A program made the position numbers and the translations under genes. The notes below the pieces were generated by a model. That model was not told the DNA's origin. It ran no database searches and worked only from the letters and a program-made list of their open reading frames with translations. 64,000 nt of DNA from the NCBI RefSeq assembly GCF_002998435.1, contig NZ_CP027231.1:2211001-2275000 (forward strand), in the 5' to 3' direction. The DNA is from Bacteroides zoogleoformans. Its GTDB lineage: Bacteria > Bacteroidota > Bacteroidia > Bacteroidales > Bacteroidaceae. This document shows, piece by piece, positions 1 through 9,361 of this stretch. How positions within the stretch are numbered: position 1 is the first letter of the stretch; each line of letters opens with the position of its first letter.

Positions 1-1025
1 TGCCCCCGCAATGCAAAGACGATGCCCGACAATACCACCGCCATATAGAGGATGAGATGAAATCCGGCATACGCCGCATGCCGCACGTTAGCCCCGTCGC
101 CTTGTCCCTTGAAGTTGCTGACGCGCACGGCCACGGCGGCGCCCATGCCGTAATACATCATAAAGGTGAACTGCGAAATGGTCAGCATAATCTGATGCGA
201 AGCCAGCGCATACGTGCCCAGCCACCCCACCATGACGGTGCTGAGGCTGAAAGAAGCCGTCTCCATGCCCATCTGCAACCCCACGGGCCATCCAAGTGCA
301 TTGAGCCGCCTGAACATGGGCACAGACCAGCCCAAACGCACAAGGCCCACTTTGTAGCGTATGAAGCGGCGGCCACGAAGTACAATCAGTGCAAAGACCG
401 CCGCCATCACGATGCGTGAGAACAGCGTGCTGATGCCCGCTCCCAACAACCCCATCTCGGCAAATCCCAGTTTCCCGTTGATGAGCACGTAGTTTCCGGC
501 GATGTTTAGCGCATTGCCTCCCAGCAACACCCACATGGCGGTCTTGGTGTCGGTGATGCCGTCGGTGAACTGCTTGAAGCCATTGAACAACATGACGAAG
601 AGCTGCGAGGCAAGCAGCGTCAGGTAGTAGGGTTTGATTAACGGCAGCAACTCGGCGGGTTGTCCCAGACGTTCTATATTGAAGTAAAGGATGGTCATGA
701 TGAAGGTCAGCAAGAGAGCCACCAGCGCATTTGCCGCAAGACTGCATCGCAAAGCCTGCCCGGCCTCGGCAAAGCGGCGATTGCCGTAATAGCCGCCTAC
801 CACCGGCGTGAGCCCATAGCTGAAACCGGTACTGAAAATGATGCAAAGCGTAAACAGGTTGTTCACAAAAGAGGCTGCGCCCAGTTCGGCCGTACTGTGG
901 TGTCCTATCATCAGCGTGTCGGCAAAGCCCAGAACAATGACGCCCAACTGGCCTATCATGATGGGCATGCCCAAAAAGACCAAAGCTTTGTAATGGCACT
1001 TATATGTATCGAAGAATCTTTTCAT
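1..1025 (-). CDS. MATE-family multidrug efflux transporter (3' end beyond window)
   Basis: Reads off the left edge with 341 codons and no stop, so the C-terminus is missing. The start is the ATG at 1025 (MKRFFDTYKCHYKALVFLGM). The protein is a run of hydrophobic helices; MPIMIGQLGVIVLGFADTLM near residues 20-40 is the typical MATE first helix, followed by family-like stretches such as TPVVGGYYGNRR. MATE proteins are inner-membrane exporters of cationic drugs or metabolites driven by Na+ or H+ gradients; the substrate here cannot be read. The next gene on this strand, upstream, is about 200 nt away across an 11-bp repeat array, so an independent transcript is likely. Family assignment is firm. 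Confidence 0.9.
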   Translation of the reverse strand, partial: MKRFFDTYKCHYKALVFLGMPIMIGQLGVIVLGFADTLMIGHHSTAELGAASFVNNLFTLCIIFSTGFSYGLTPVVGGYYGNRRFAEAGQALRCSLAANALVALLLTFIMTILYFNIERLGQPAELLPLIKPYYLTLLASQLFVMLFNGFKQFTDGITDTKTAMWVLLGGNALNIAGNYVLINGKLGFAEMGLLGAGISTLFSRIVMAAVFALIVLRGRRFIRYKVGLVRLGWSVPMFRRLNALGWPVGLQMGMETASFSLSTVMVGWLGTYALASHQIMLTISQFTFMMYYGMGAAVAVRVSNFKGQGDGANVRHAAYAGFHLILYMAVVLSGIVFALRG

Positions 1026-1090
1026 AATGTCAGTTTTTTTTGAGGTTCACTTTCTGTCCGGGCCGTGTCGGAGCCCTACCTTCTCCGTGT

Positions 1091-1203
1091 CATCTCCGCA
1101 TTTATAGGAGCAGACTTTATACGGAGGTTATACGGAGTTGATACGGAGTTGACACGGAGCTTATACGGAGCTTATACGGAGCGGATGCGGAGCTGATGCG
1201 AAG
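1091..1203. repeat. 11-bp tandem repeat array (ATACGGAGNNN)
   Basis: Eight head-to-tail units of exactly 11 bp run from 1119 (ATACGGAGGTT, ATACGGAGTTG twice, ACACGGAGCTT, ATACGGAGCTT, ATACGGAGCGG, ATGCGGAGCTG, ATGCGAAG). A shorter stretch in the opposite orientation (CTCCGTGTCATCTCCGC) lies just before it, so the array has a hairpin-like inversion point. The same unit forms a second array at about 47449-47536. Confidence 0.85.
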
Positions 1204-1228
1204 AATAAAAGAACTTTTCGTCAATTCG

Positions 1229-2488
1229 TCATCTCTTTGCCGGCAGGCAGGAGCCTGATGCTTTTTTATAGTACAATACGATGGTGTTGGAATTTCGGAA
1301 TGTACGCTGCGCTACGGCGTGGATTTGTTCCGCAGTGACAGAACGATAGCTGTCCACTTCACGGTCTATGTCTTCCGCCTGTCCGGTCAGTTCGAACCAG
1401 GTAAGGTTCGTGGCCACGTTCAGATAATTGATGTTCCCGAATATCTGGGTAGCTTCGAACTTGTTCTTCACTTTTTCCAGTTCCCGCTCGTCTACCGGTT
1501 GCCGTTTCAACTCTTCCAATTCGTGGCGGACAGCTTCTTCGGCCTGTTCCAATGAAACGCCGGCTGAAGGTTTGCCGCTGATGTGCAGCAGTCCCGCATC
1601 GCGCGAACCGGAGATGTATGCGTCGAGTGTGGAAAACAGCTTCCGCTCCTGCACCAGTCGGCGGTTCAGGCGACTGGAACGCCCGTTGCTTAGAATATCG
1701 GACAAGATGTCGAACGCATAATAATCGATTCCTTCGCGACCGCACATGGGATAAGCCATGAACAGTGCGTCGAGGGGGACATTGCGTTCCACCGTCTGTC
1801 GCCGCTCTTCCGTTTGCTGAGGTTCCTGCGGCAGTTGCCTTACAGTGACGTTCCTCCGCGGAATAGAGGCAAACCACTTCTCGGTCAGTCTGAGGGTTTC
1901 TTCCCAGGAAATATTCCCGGTGACGGCCAGCACGGCATTGTTAGGGGCATAGAAACGGTAGAAGAACGACTTCACTTCGTCCAGTGTGGCATTGGCAATG
2001 TGAGAAAGTTCCTTGCCGATGGTAGGCCAACGGTAGGGATGCACCCGATAGGCCAACGGGCGAAGCAGATGCCCCACGTCGCCATACGGCTGGTTCAGGC
2101 AACGCTGCTTGAACTCTTCCATCACCACTCCCCGCTGCACGTTGAGGCTTTGCTCGCTGAATGCCAACTCCAGCATGCGGTCGGACTCTAACCAGAAGGC
2201 CGTCTCCACGTTCTGTTTGGGGACGGTCAGGTAGTAGTTGGTGATGTCGTTGTTCGTCCATGCGTTGTTCTCGCCGCCCGCCAGTTGCAGCGGCGTGTCG
2301 TAGTCGGGGATGTGCACCGACCCTCCAAACATCAGATGCTCGAACAGATGGGCAAAGCCCGTGTGTTCGGGATGCTCGTCGCGGGCACCCACGTCGTAGA
2401 CTATGTTCAGCGCTACCATCTGCGTGCCGGCGTCTTCGTGGTGCACCAGCCGCAGTCCGTTGTCCAATGTCTTTTTATTAATCTTCAA
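1229..2488 (-). CDS. M16-family zinc metallopeptidase (insulinase-like)
   Basis: The 419-aa protein carries the inverted zinc motif HxxEH as HLFEH at residues 47-51, with the third ligand Glu expected in VVMEEF near residue 124. M16 peptidases clamp and degrade short unfolded peptides. Its length equals one M16 half (active plus inactive lobe), so it may act as a homodimer or with another M16 subunit. No signal peptide is evident, implying a cytoplasmic location, although periplasmic relatives exist. Its ATG overlaps the end of the upstream cyclophilin gene by 11 nt, so the two are probably translated from one mRNA as a proteostasis pair. Confidence 0.92.
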   Translation of the reverse strand: MKINKKTLDNGLRLVHHEDAGTQMVALNIVYDVGARDEHPEHTGFAHLFEHLMFGGSVHIPDYDTPLQLAGGENNAWTNNDITNYYLTVPKQNVETAFWLESDRMLELAFSEQSLNVQRGVVMEEFKQRCLNQPYGDVGHLLRPLAYRVHPYRWPTIGKELSHIANATLDEVKSFFYRFYAPNNAVLAVTGNISWEETLRLTEKWFASIPRRNVTVRQLPQEPQQTEERRQTVERNVPLDALFMAYPMCGREGIDYYAFDILSDILSNGRSSRLNRRLVQERKLFSTLDAYISGSRDAGLLHISGKPSAGVSLEQAEEAVRHELEELKRQPVDERELEKVKNKFEATQIFGNINYLNVATNLTWFELTGQAEDIDREVDSYRSVTAEQIHAVAQRTFRNSNTIVLYYKKASGSCLPAKR

Positions 2489-3320
2489 GGAGGGTCACTT
2501 TCTTAATCACGACATCCTCTTCGGGACGGTCGCTGCGGTCGGTCTTTACTTTCTGTATCTTGTCCACTACCTCCATGCCCTCCAGTACTTCGCCGAACAC
2601 GGTGTACTGACCGTCCAGATGAGGCGTTCCGCCCACTGTGGTATAAGCCTTTATCTGTTCGGGCGTGAACTTGAATTCCGGCTCTTTGGCCACCTGTGCT
2701 TCGGCCTGAGCAAACAGAGAGTCCTGCAAGTTCATCAAGCCATCTTGGTCATTCTCCCTGCGCATCTTATAGATTTCCTTCATGTGTTTTTGGGCTAAGG
2801 CATTGAAAGCGTTGTTCAGACGCATTTGGTTCATCTGCTGCTCCATGTTCAGCAGGGCGGAATCGCCATAAACCTTGCCGGTCACGATGTAGAACTGGCA
2901 ACCGGAAGACTCCTTCTTCGGGTTCACCTCATCGCCCTGACGCGCGGCGGACAAAGCCCCTTTCTTATGGAAGTAGCGGGGATAGACAAATTCGGCGGGA
3001 AGGGTATAGCCCACGTCTCCCGATCCCAGCATCTTGCCCTTGGGGGCTTTCTTCGACTCAGGGTCTCCGGCCTGTATCATAAAGTCTTTGATGACACGAT
3101 GAAACAGCGTCCCCTCGTAAGTACCCTCTTCTGCCAGCTTGATAAAATTGTCACGGTGTTTCGGCGTCTCGTTATAGAGTTTCACAACGATGTCGCCTGC
3201 ACTTGTCTCAATCTTCAACTTTGTTTCCTTTTCCATATTCAGGTTTTTCTTTTGTCCCGGTTTGCAGGCTGCCAGCCCGCCCACCAGTATGATTAGTAAT
3301 ACAATAACATTTCTTTTCAT
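2478..3320 (-). CDS. Cyclophilin-type peptidyl-prolyl isomerase lipoprotein
   Basis: The 280-aa protein starts with a lipoprotein signal (MKRNVIVLLIILVGGLAAC, Cys19), so it is envelope-anchored. The cyclophilin domain begins with LKIETSAGDIVVKLY, and the catalytic stretch FHRVIKDFMIQAGDP contains the conserved Arg. A Gln/Met/Lys-rich helical insertion (about residues 150-210) splits the domain before the final GQYTVFGEVLEGMEVVDKI; this insertion is usual in Bacteroides homologues. It catalyses cis-trans prolyl isomerization of exported proteins. A TATATTTG -7 box reading this way lies at 3346-3353. The M16 peptidase follows with an 11-nt overlap. Confidence 0.93.
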   Translation of the reverse strand: MKRNVIVLLIILVGGLAACKPGQKKNLNMEKETKLKIETSAGDIVVKLYNETPKHRDNFIKLAEEGTYEGTLFHRVIKDFMIQAGDPESKKAPKGKMLGSGDVGYTLPAEFVYPRYFHKKGALSAARQGDEVNPKKESSGCQFYIVTGKVYGDSALLNMEQQMNQMRLNNAFNALAQKHMKEIYKMRRENDQDGLMNLQDSLFAQAEAQVAKEPEFKFTPEQIKAYTTVGGTPHLDGQYTVFGEVLEGMEVVDKIQKVKTDRSDRPEEDVVIKKVTLLED

Positions 3321-3374
3321 TTGCTTCTCTTTTAATTAAAGTCCGCAAATATACGACTTTCACACAAAAGCGCT

Positions 3375-3596
3375 TACATTTGTGGTGCTAAAAGAAACAA
3401 AACACAGGGACTATGACATCCATAATCAATCGTAGAAGATGATGTAACTTGCAGCATGGGTGCAAGTGTCAACATGGGGTTAAGAGCCACACATTCAAGT
3501 CGGTGGCAAGTATGGGCATAGCCATAAATAGGTATCGTTCTCCTCGATTATCGGTGCAATCCCACCTCCTCCGGTCAAGAAATACCTATTTTTAGT
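3375..3596 (+). ncRNA. Candidate structured non-coding RNA (unassigned)
   Basis: The 335-nt gap between 3320 and 3656 has no convincing ORF but much structure. A -7 box TACATTTG sits at 3375-3382 in a context very like the promoter at 46405. Behind it come four inverted repeats: ACTTGCA/TGCAAGT (3447-3467), GCCAC/GTGGC (3486-3507), TATGG/CCATA (3511-3526) and AAATAGGTAT/ATACCTATTT (3526-3591), the last running into TTTTAG. The receptor gene has its own promoter downstream at 3599-3629, so this is not obviously its leader. I recognise no known riboswitch. It may be a small RNA or only a protein-binding region. Confidence 0.3.
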
Positions 3597-3598
3597 TA

Positions 3599-3629
3599 TT
3601 GCGTGTTTTTTGTCATCGCCGTACCTTTG
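3599..3629 (+). promoter_or_regulatory. Promoter of the TonB receptor cluster
   Basis: TTG at 3599-3601, 20 nt, then a perfect TACCTTTG at 3622-3629 match the Bacteroides -33/-7 consensus. Transcription would start near 3636, about 20 nt before the ATG at 3656, which supports that start over more upstream in-frame codons. Confidence 0.65.
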
Positions 3630-3655
3630 TAAGCTCTAATTTGTATAAGTGTATA

Positions 3656-6427
3656 ATGCCGAAAAAGTCGTTCCTCATAAGTCATTTACTATTCATCTGT
3701 ATCCTCTGCTCAGCACAATCATCCCATAGTTTCAGCGGTCGCGTCTTCGATGCTCAAAGCAAGGATGTATTGCCTTTCGCCACGATACGGCTGAAGTCCG
3801 ATGCGGGCAAGTTCTACGGAACCACCAGCGATGCGGACGGCAAGTTCGGCATTCGGGGGCTGGGGACGGGAAATTACCTGCTCATCGTCTCTTACATAGG
3901 ATATGAAACGCAGGAAAAAAACATTCGGATAGACGGAGACATCTATCGGGACTTCCGGCTGTTGCCTTCGTCCACCACGCTGAACGAGGTGGTAGTCACC
4001 GCCTCCGAATCGAAAGGCATCACCAGCGCTTCGAAGATAGACCGCACGGCCATGGAGCACCTGCAACCCTCCAGCTTCACCGACCTGCTGGCGTTGCTGC
4101 CGGGCGGAAGCACAAGCACGCCGAACATGAGCGGGGCCAACATCATCCACCTGCGCGAAGTGGGGACAGGCGATTCGGACTACAGCACCGGGTCTTTGGG
4201 CACACAATTCGTGATAGACGGCATACCCGTCAGCACCGCCTCCAACATGCAACGCGTCGCCTCGGACATCACGGCCTCTTTCGACGGATACAATGCCGTG
4301 AACGCCGGCGTGGATATGCGTAACATCCCCACCGACAACATCGAAAGCGTGGAAATCGTCCGGGGAATTCCCTCCGTGCAATACAACAACCTGACAAACG
4401 GAGTAGTCATCATCAAACGCAAGCTGAAAGCCACCCCGCTGGAAACGCGCTTCAAGGCCGACCAAAGCAGCAAGCTCTTTTCGGCCAACAAAGGCATGGA
4501 GTGGAAGAGTAGGGACATGGGGCTTTCGGTCGATATCGACTTTCTGAATGCGCAGAACGACCCGCGCGACCGTTACGACTTGTACAAGCGAATCACCACC
4601 TCCGCGCGTTTCCATAAGAAATGGACATTGCGCGACGGACATGCCTTGAAGTGGCAAACCGGCGTAAGCTATTCCGGAAACATAGACCACGTGAAGAACG
4701 ACCCCGATATAGAGAGGCTGACGGAAGAGAGCTACCGTTCCGGCTTCCACAGCGGAAAGTGGCACAGCCTGCTGGAATGGATGGCGCCCAGAGGGAAAGC
4801 CTTCCGGAAATTGGAGCTGGACCTCTCTGCCGGCATGTCGTGGGACGAGATAAAACGCGCACGGTTCATGCATCTGGACCGCGATTGGGCGGTGCCCACC
4901 CATACGAAGGCGGGTGAACACGACGCGGAGATACTGCCCTACAAATACACTGCCCATACCACGGTAGACGGCAAGCCGATGAACTTATACGCCAAGCTGG
5001 CCGCCGAGTTCGGGATGCAGACCGGTTTGGCGGGCCACAAGCTGCTGGTCGGAAGCACCTTCAGGTACGACAAGAACTTCGGAGGCGGACAGATCTACGA
5101 CCCCGCACGTCCGCTCGACCCCGGAAGCGCTTTCCTGCGCCCGCGCAAATACAGCGACATTCCTGCCTCCGAGCTGTGGCATGTGTATGTAGAAGACAAT
5201 GTCAACATCCCCATAGGAAGGCATTCCTTGGAAGTGCAAGCCGGGATAAACGGCAACATGATGCTGAACCTCGACAAGCGGTACGCCTTGAGCGGAAAGA
5301 TGTACCTCGACCCGCGCATCAACGTGCAGTGGAGATTTCCGGGCATCGGCTTCAGGGGAAAGACGTTGGTAATAAGACTGGGCGGAGGCATGGGCCGGCT
5401 GTTGTTGATGCCTACCCTTTCGCAACTCCATCCGAACAACATCTACATGGACTTCACGCAGCTGAACTATTGGCACGCCAATCCCGCATACAAGCGCATC
5501 AACTTGCGCACTTACATCGTGAACCCCACCAACTACGACCTGAGGCCTGCCCGTAACTTCAAGCAGGAAGTGCGTCTGAGTCTGGATTACGGCAGAAACA
5601 CGCTTTCCGTCACTTATTTCCACGAACGGATGAATTCCGGCTTCCGCCATATTCCGACCTATTCTCCGTACGAATACAAGGTGTACGACTCCAGCAAGAT
5701 AGACGGCTCCGCACTGACTGCCCCACCGGCTTTGGAAGACATGCCTTATGAGATGAGAACCATCTTGAGAGGCTACTCCTACACCGGAAACGGCAGCCGC
5801 ACACAGAAAGAGGGAGTGGAGTTCCAGTTATCTACCGAACGCTTCAAGGCACTCAATACCCGCTTCACCGTGAACGGGGCTTGGCTGTACACCATCTACG
5901 AGAACAGCCAGCCCATAGCCAAAAGCGTTTCCGCGGTAGTAAACGGCGTAGCTCTGAGCGACAAGTACGTGGGCATCTACGAAACGGACGACAGTTCTCA
6001 CTACGGGCAGTTCAACACCAACTTCACGGTAGATACCTATCTGAAGGAATTAGGCCTGACCCTTTCCGCCACTTCGGAGTGCATGTGGTTTCAAAGCAGG
6101 CAGAACCCCAGAGCAAGCGGCACTCCCATCGCCTACATGGATGCCGCCACAGGAAAGGTTTCGCCCTACACCGAGGAAGACAAAAAGGATACTTACAAGC
6201 AGCACTTGGTCATTGCTCGTTCCTCGGCCTTGGCAGAGAAGACAACCACACCTTTCTATATGTACGTCAACTTCAAAGCCACCAAAGAGTTCGGCAAGAA
6301 TATGTCCATCGCACTTTTCGCCAACCGTATTCTGGACTATGTGCCCGACTACACGCGAAACGGATACCTCATACGAAGAACAGCAGCCAGTCCTTATTTC
6401 GGGATGGAGCTGAAACTTAAACTATAA
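3656..6427 (+). CDS. TonB-dependent outer-membrane receptor
   Basis: About 923 aa from ATG 3656, which is followed directly by a signal peptide (MPKKSFLISHLLFICILCSA). Then comes a carboxypeptidase-regulatory-like domain (GRVFDAQ...TTSDADGKF, about residues 25-110), a plug domain (LNEVVVTASESKG to NGVVIIKRK) and a long beta-barrel ending in MELKLKL. It is shorter than SusC transporters and has no SusD partner, so it resembles receptors for metal chelates, cobalamin or peptides more than glycan importers. TonB receptors take up ligands across the outer membrane using proton-motive force. It opens a cluster of eight collinear genes; the DUF4876 lipoprotein follows after 31 nt. The ligand cannot be deduced from sequence. 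Confidence 0.93.
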   Translation: MPKKSFLISHLLFICILCSAQSSHSFSGRVFDAQSKDVLPFATIRLKSDAGKFYGTTSDADGKFGIRGLGTGNYLLIVSYIGYETQEKNIRIDGDIYRDFRLLPSSTTLNEVVVTASESKGITSASKIDRTAMEHLQPSSFTDLLALLPGGSTSTPNMSGANIIHLREVGTGDSDYSTGSLGTQFVIDGIPVSTASNMQRVASDITASFDGYNAVNAGVDMRNIPTDNIESVEIVRGIPSVQYNNLTNGVVIIKRKLKATPLETRFKADQSSKLFSANKGMEWKSRDMGLSVDIDFLNAQNDPRDRYDLYKRITTSARFHKKWTLRDGHALKWQTGVSYSGNIDHVKNDPDIERLTEESYRSGFHSGKWHSLLEWMAPRGKAFRKLELDLSAGMSWDEIKRARFMHLDRDWAVPTHTKAGEHDAEILPYKYTAHTTVDGKPMNLYAKLAAEFGMQTGLAGHKLLVGSTFRYDKNFGGGQIYDPARPLDPGSAFLRPRKYSDIPASELWHVYVEDNVNIPIGRHSLEVQAGINGNMMLNLDKRYALSGKMYLDPRINVQWRFPGIGFRGKTLVIRLGGGMGRLLLMPTLSQLHPNNIYMDFTQLNYWHANPAYKRINLRTYIVNPTNYDLRPARNFKQEVRLSLDYGRNTLSVTYFHERMNSGFRHIPTYSPYEYKVYDSSKIDGSALTAPPALEDMPYEMRTILRGYSYTGNGSRTQKEGVEFQLSTERFKALNTRFTVNGAWLYTIYENSQPIAKSVSAVVNGVALSDKYVGIYETDDSSHYGQFNTNFTVDTYLKELGLTLSATSECMWFQSRQNPRASGTPIAYMDAATGKVSPYTEEDKKDTYKQHLVIARSSALAEKTTTPFYMYVNFKATKEFGKNMSIALFANRILDYVPDYTRNGYLIRRTAASPYFGMELKLKL

Positions 6428-6458
6428 TAATCCTAATCAAACAGAAAATCAAAAGAAG

Positions 6459-7754
6459 ATGAAAATGAAAAGAGTATTTTATGCAATCTGCATGACAGTG
6501 ATTGCAGGTTTGGCGTTCACCGCTTGTAGCAGTGACGATGACAACAGTGTAAAGATGGCCAATGTGACCATGCAGTTCAATGCGCCTGCCGAGTTACGGA
6601 ATCAGAATCCCGTTATCGGCATTCAGGAACTGGTATTGAAGAACATCAATACGGGAGAGAAGACCACCGTCGTGAAACCCGCCACTCGTGCCAATGTTCT
6701 TTCTCCTTCTACCGTAAGCATCGCCGTGAGTGTGCCCGAAGGGCTTTACACCATCAGCATGGAAGGTTCTCTGACCTACCGCCTGAATGGAGAGACCATC
6801 CATTCCAAGATACGGGCCTATAAGGAATCGGTAACTCTGACCGAAACCTCCGCCTCCGCCCCGCTCAACCTTACGGGCTATCTGTATAACGACAGCAAAG
6901 AAAGCGGAAGCTTCGTCATTGCCGAAATCTTCTTCACCGGAACAGAAACCCCGGAGAATAAGCAGTACAACGGCGACAAATACATACGTATCTACAACAA
7001 CTCGGGCGATACGCTCTGCGCAGACGGACTCACCATCGCCGAGTCTGCATTCCTCACGGTAAGCAAGTACACCTATTCTCCGGACATTATGAACGAAGCC
7101 TTCACCACCGACGCCATCTACCGCGTCCCGCTGGGAGGTAAAATCATGGTTGCCCCTGGAAAGTCTCTGTTGCTGTGCGACATCGGCAAGAACCATACTA
7201 CCGTCAACTCCAATTCTTTTGACCTGACGAAAGCCGACTTCGAGTGGTATGACGAAAGTTCCAACCCGAAATTCACAGATACCGATACCCCCGTACCCAA
7301 CATGGAAAAGATTTATTGCTACACGCGCACCATCTGGGGCCCTCACAACCGCGGCTTCAAAGCCTTCGTGCTGGCACGTCTGGGCGACGACGAGAACAAC
7401 CAGCTCTCTGCCGAAAAGTATCTGAAAGACTATGTTTACGAATACAAGTACAACATGATTATCAACGGAAACGTGTACGAAATGGGTCCTAACAATGCCT
7501 ATAAGATTCCGAACAAATGGGTGCTTGACGCCGTCAACCTCTGTGTGGAAAGCGAATACGAATGGAACGTGACATCGCCTGCCTTGGACAGAGGCTGGAC
7601 GTACTGCGGAAAAGTTAACAGCGACAAGACCCGCTACGGCAAGAGCGTGCGTCGCAAGGTGCTTTCAGGCATCACCCTGCAGGACACCAACGACTCGTCT
7701 GCGGACTTCCTGCCCGAGCAGAAAGCCGATCCTTACTTCAAGTTCCACGAATAA
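6459..7754 (+). CDS. DUF4876 domain lipoprotein
   Basis: The 431-aa protein has a lipoprotein signal (VIAGLAFTACSSDDDN, Cys near residue 23) followed by an acidic linker, typical of surface-exposed Bacteroides lipoproteins. The N-terminal half (MANVTMQF to NLTGYLYN) looks like a beta-sandwich. The middle (KYIRIYNNSGDTLCADGL ... GKSLLLCDIG) resembles a lamin-tail-like fold. The position directly behind a TonB receptor, 31 nt away, suggests a surface partner that binds ligand or caps the receptor, in the way SusD serves SusC. The biochemical function is unknown. It is followed by the DUF6850 gene after 19 nt. Confidence 0.8.
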   Translation: MKMKRVFYAICMTVIAGLAFTACSSDDDNSVKMANVTMQFNAPAELRNQNPVIGIQELVLKNINTGEKTTVVKPATRANVLSPSTVSIAVSVPEGLYTISMEGSLTYRLNGETIHSKIRAYKESVTLTETSASAPLNLTGYLYNDSKESGSFVIAEIFFTGTETPENKQYNGDKYIRIYNNSGDTLCADGLTIAESAFLTVSKYTYSPDIMNEAFTTDAIYRVPLGGKIMVAPGKSLLLCDIGKNHTTVNSNSFDLTKADFEWYDESSNPKFTDTDTPVPNMEKIYCYTRTIWGPHNRGFKAFVLARLGDDENNQLSAEKYLKDYVYEYKYNMIINGNVYEMGPNNAYKIPNKWVLDAVNLCVESEYEWNVTSPALDRGWTYCGKVNSDKTRYGKSVRRKVLSGITLQDTNDSSADFLPEQKADPYFKFHE

Positions 7755-7773
7755 ACCATCCTCCGAAAGCAAA

Positions 7774-9306
7774 ATGAAGAAAGGGCTCATCTCTTCACTT
7801 CTATTCCTGTCGGTAGCCGTATCCTCCTCTTGGGCTCAAGGGGAGGACACGGTTTTCATACTGAAAAGGGCATTTATGCACTCCGCCGCCAAGCGGGAGT
7901 TCCTCACACGCCCCTTCCTCAATCCTGCCTTGAACTATTATCGGCAATCTTATTCGCTCTCCACCCTCGGGGCCGGGGGCCGGTGGGACGGACAAAGCCG
8001 GGCGATCGTGGCAGAACTGGGAGACGGATGGAAAGGATTCCTTGTGGCGGGCGACTCGTACGTATGCACATCCGAGAAATCGCGTATATGGGGAGATGCC
8101 TACTACCGGAACGGTACGCGCCGGAATGTGCAGTGGAACGAAAGTTCGGACTATGAACTGCTCTACCCGTACGTTGCCGCCGACACCATAGGCGGAGATA
8201 TGAAGTCGGAAACCTACTTCTTCAGAGGCGGATATGCCGCTGCAACCGGACGGTGGACGTTCGGAGGGGAATTCTCGTACCGGGCGGTGCAAGAGTTTCG
8301 CGACATAGACCCTCGCCCCAACAATAAGGCGGCCGACCTGCAGGCCAAAGTCGGCGCCGCTTACGGCATCCGGGCCCCGTATGCGGTGGCTCTGTCCGCC
8401 GAAGCGCGCAAATACAAGCAAAACGGCTCTCTGGCCTACTACAACGAACTGGGGGTATCGAAGACGTTCCACCTTACGGGATTGGGGAACAGCTACACCC
8501 GCTTCGACGGTACCCGCACGACCGTTCGCTATCAGGGACACAGCTACGGAGCCGGAGTAGATTTGCTGCCCGTACAGGCCGGCGGCAGATGGAGCGGGAG
8601 CTTCCATTATCGTTATTCTTTCTACGAGAAGATGCTGCCCGAGTCCAACGACCTCACACTGAACGAGCTGAAAGAAAACAACCTGCAAGGCGAGGTGACC
8701 CGGACTTTCTTACGGCATGCCCGCCGGTTCTTCGGCCTTAAGGCATCGGTAGCCTACAACGAGCGGAAAGGGACGGAAAACCTCTACGGCGACGCAGTGA
8801 ACCACATCTATCCGCATATCTCCGCCGTAGAGCAGTTCGGCAGCAAGGCGCTGCACGCAACGGCAAGCGGCAGTTATGAGCAGGAACAGACGGAGAAGTG
8901 GCGATGGAGCCTGCAGCCTGCCATCGGGTATCTGCAACGGGAAGACACCTACCACACGCCTGCCAAGAGCATGAAGTACAGTCTGTGGAGCGCTTCGCTG
9001 CACTTTGCTTCGACCCATAAATGGAGCAAAAGCCTGCTGTACGCGCGTGTTTACGGCATTTACCAAGGAAAGATAGACGCCTCGCTGAACATCGCCGGGC
9101 AAACGGCGCACCCGTATGCCCTGACCGTCTTGCAACAGAACCTCGAGATGCTGAGCGGCAGCCGTACGACATACGGCCTCTCTCTGCGATGGTCTCGATA
9201 CATCGGAAAGAATCTGGGCTACGCGGAAGTCGGGTGGCAACATACGCTATACGCCGACCGCGAGAAGAACCGTTCATTCCAAGCAGGCATCGGAGTGTAT
9301 CTGTAG
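7774..9306 (+). CDS. DUF6850-type outer-membrane beta-barrel protein
   Basis: 510 aa with a signal peptide (MKKGLISSLLFLSVAVSSSWAQ). The rest alternates aromatic and polar residues in beta-strand patterns (FSYRAVQEF, GSFHYRYSFYEKM, YGLSLRWSRYIG) and ends in GIGVYL, as expected for an outer-membrane barrel. There is no plug domain, so it is not itself TonB-dependent. It lies 19 nt after the DUF4876 gene in the same cluster, suggesting an accessory porin or barrel. The DUF6850 assignment is by resemblance and context; the activity is unknown. Confidence 0.7.
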   Translation: MKKGLISSLLFLSVAVSSSWAQGEDTVFILKRAFMHSAAKREFLTRPFLNPALNYYRQSYSLSTLGAGGRWDGQSRAIVAELGDGWKGFLVAGDSYVCTSEKSRIWGDAYYRNGTRRNVQWNESSDYELLYPYVAADTIGGDMKSETYFFRGGYAAATGRWTFGGEFSYRAVQEFRDIDPRPNNKAADLQAKVGAAYGIRAPYAVALSAEARKYKQNGSLAYYNELGVSKTFHLTGLGNSYTRFDGTRTTVRYQGHSYGAGVDLLPVQAGGRWSGSFHYRYSFYEKMLPESNDLTLNELKENNLQGEVTRTFLRHARRFFGLKASVAYNERKGTENLYGDAVNHIYPHISAVEQFGSKALHATASGSYEQEQTEKWRWSLQPAIGYLQREDTYHTPAKSMKYSLWSASLHFASTHKWSKSLLYARVYGIYQGKIDASLNIAGQTAHPYALTVLQQNLEMLSGSRTTYGLSLRWSRYIGKNLGYAEVGWQHTLYADREKNRSFQAGIGVYL

Positions 9307-9361
9307 GCCTGTCCAATCATTAGCAAACAACATTTTTATACTAACTAATAACAAGAGAACA

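Noticed and set aside
88..999. A 303-codon minus-strand frame rich in His/Arg/Cys
   Set aside because: It is an out-of-frame shadow of the MATE gene, which reads in another minus frame from the ATG at 1025.
1091..1203. CRISPR-like repeat
   Set aside because: Eleven-bp units have no spacers of the needed size.
3440..3591. Cobalamin or TPP riboswitch for the TonB receptor
   Set aside because: Stems are present but I cannot find the conserved box sequences, and the receptor's own promoter lies downstream of the structure.
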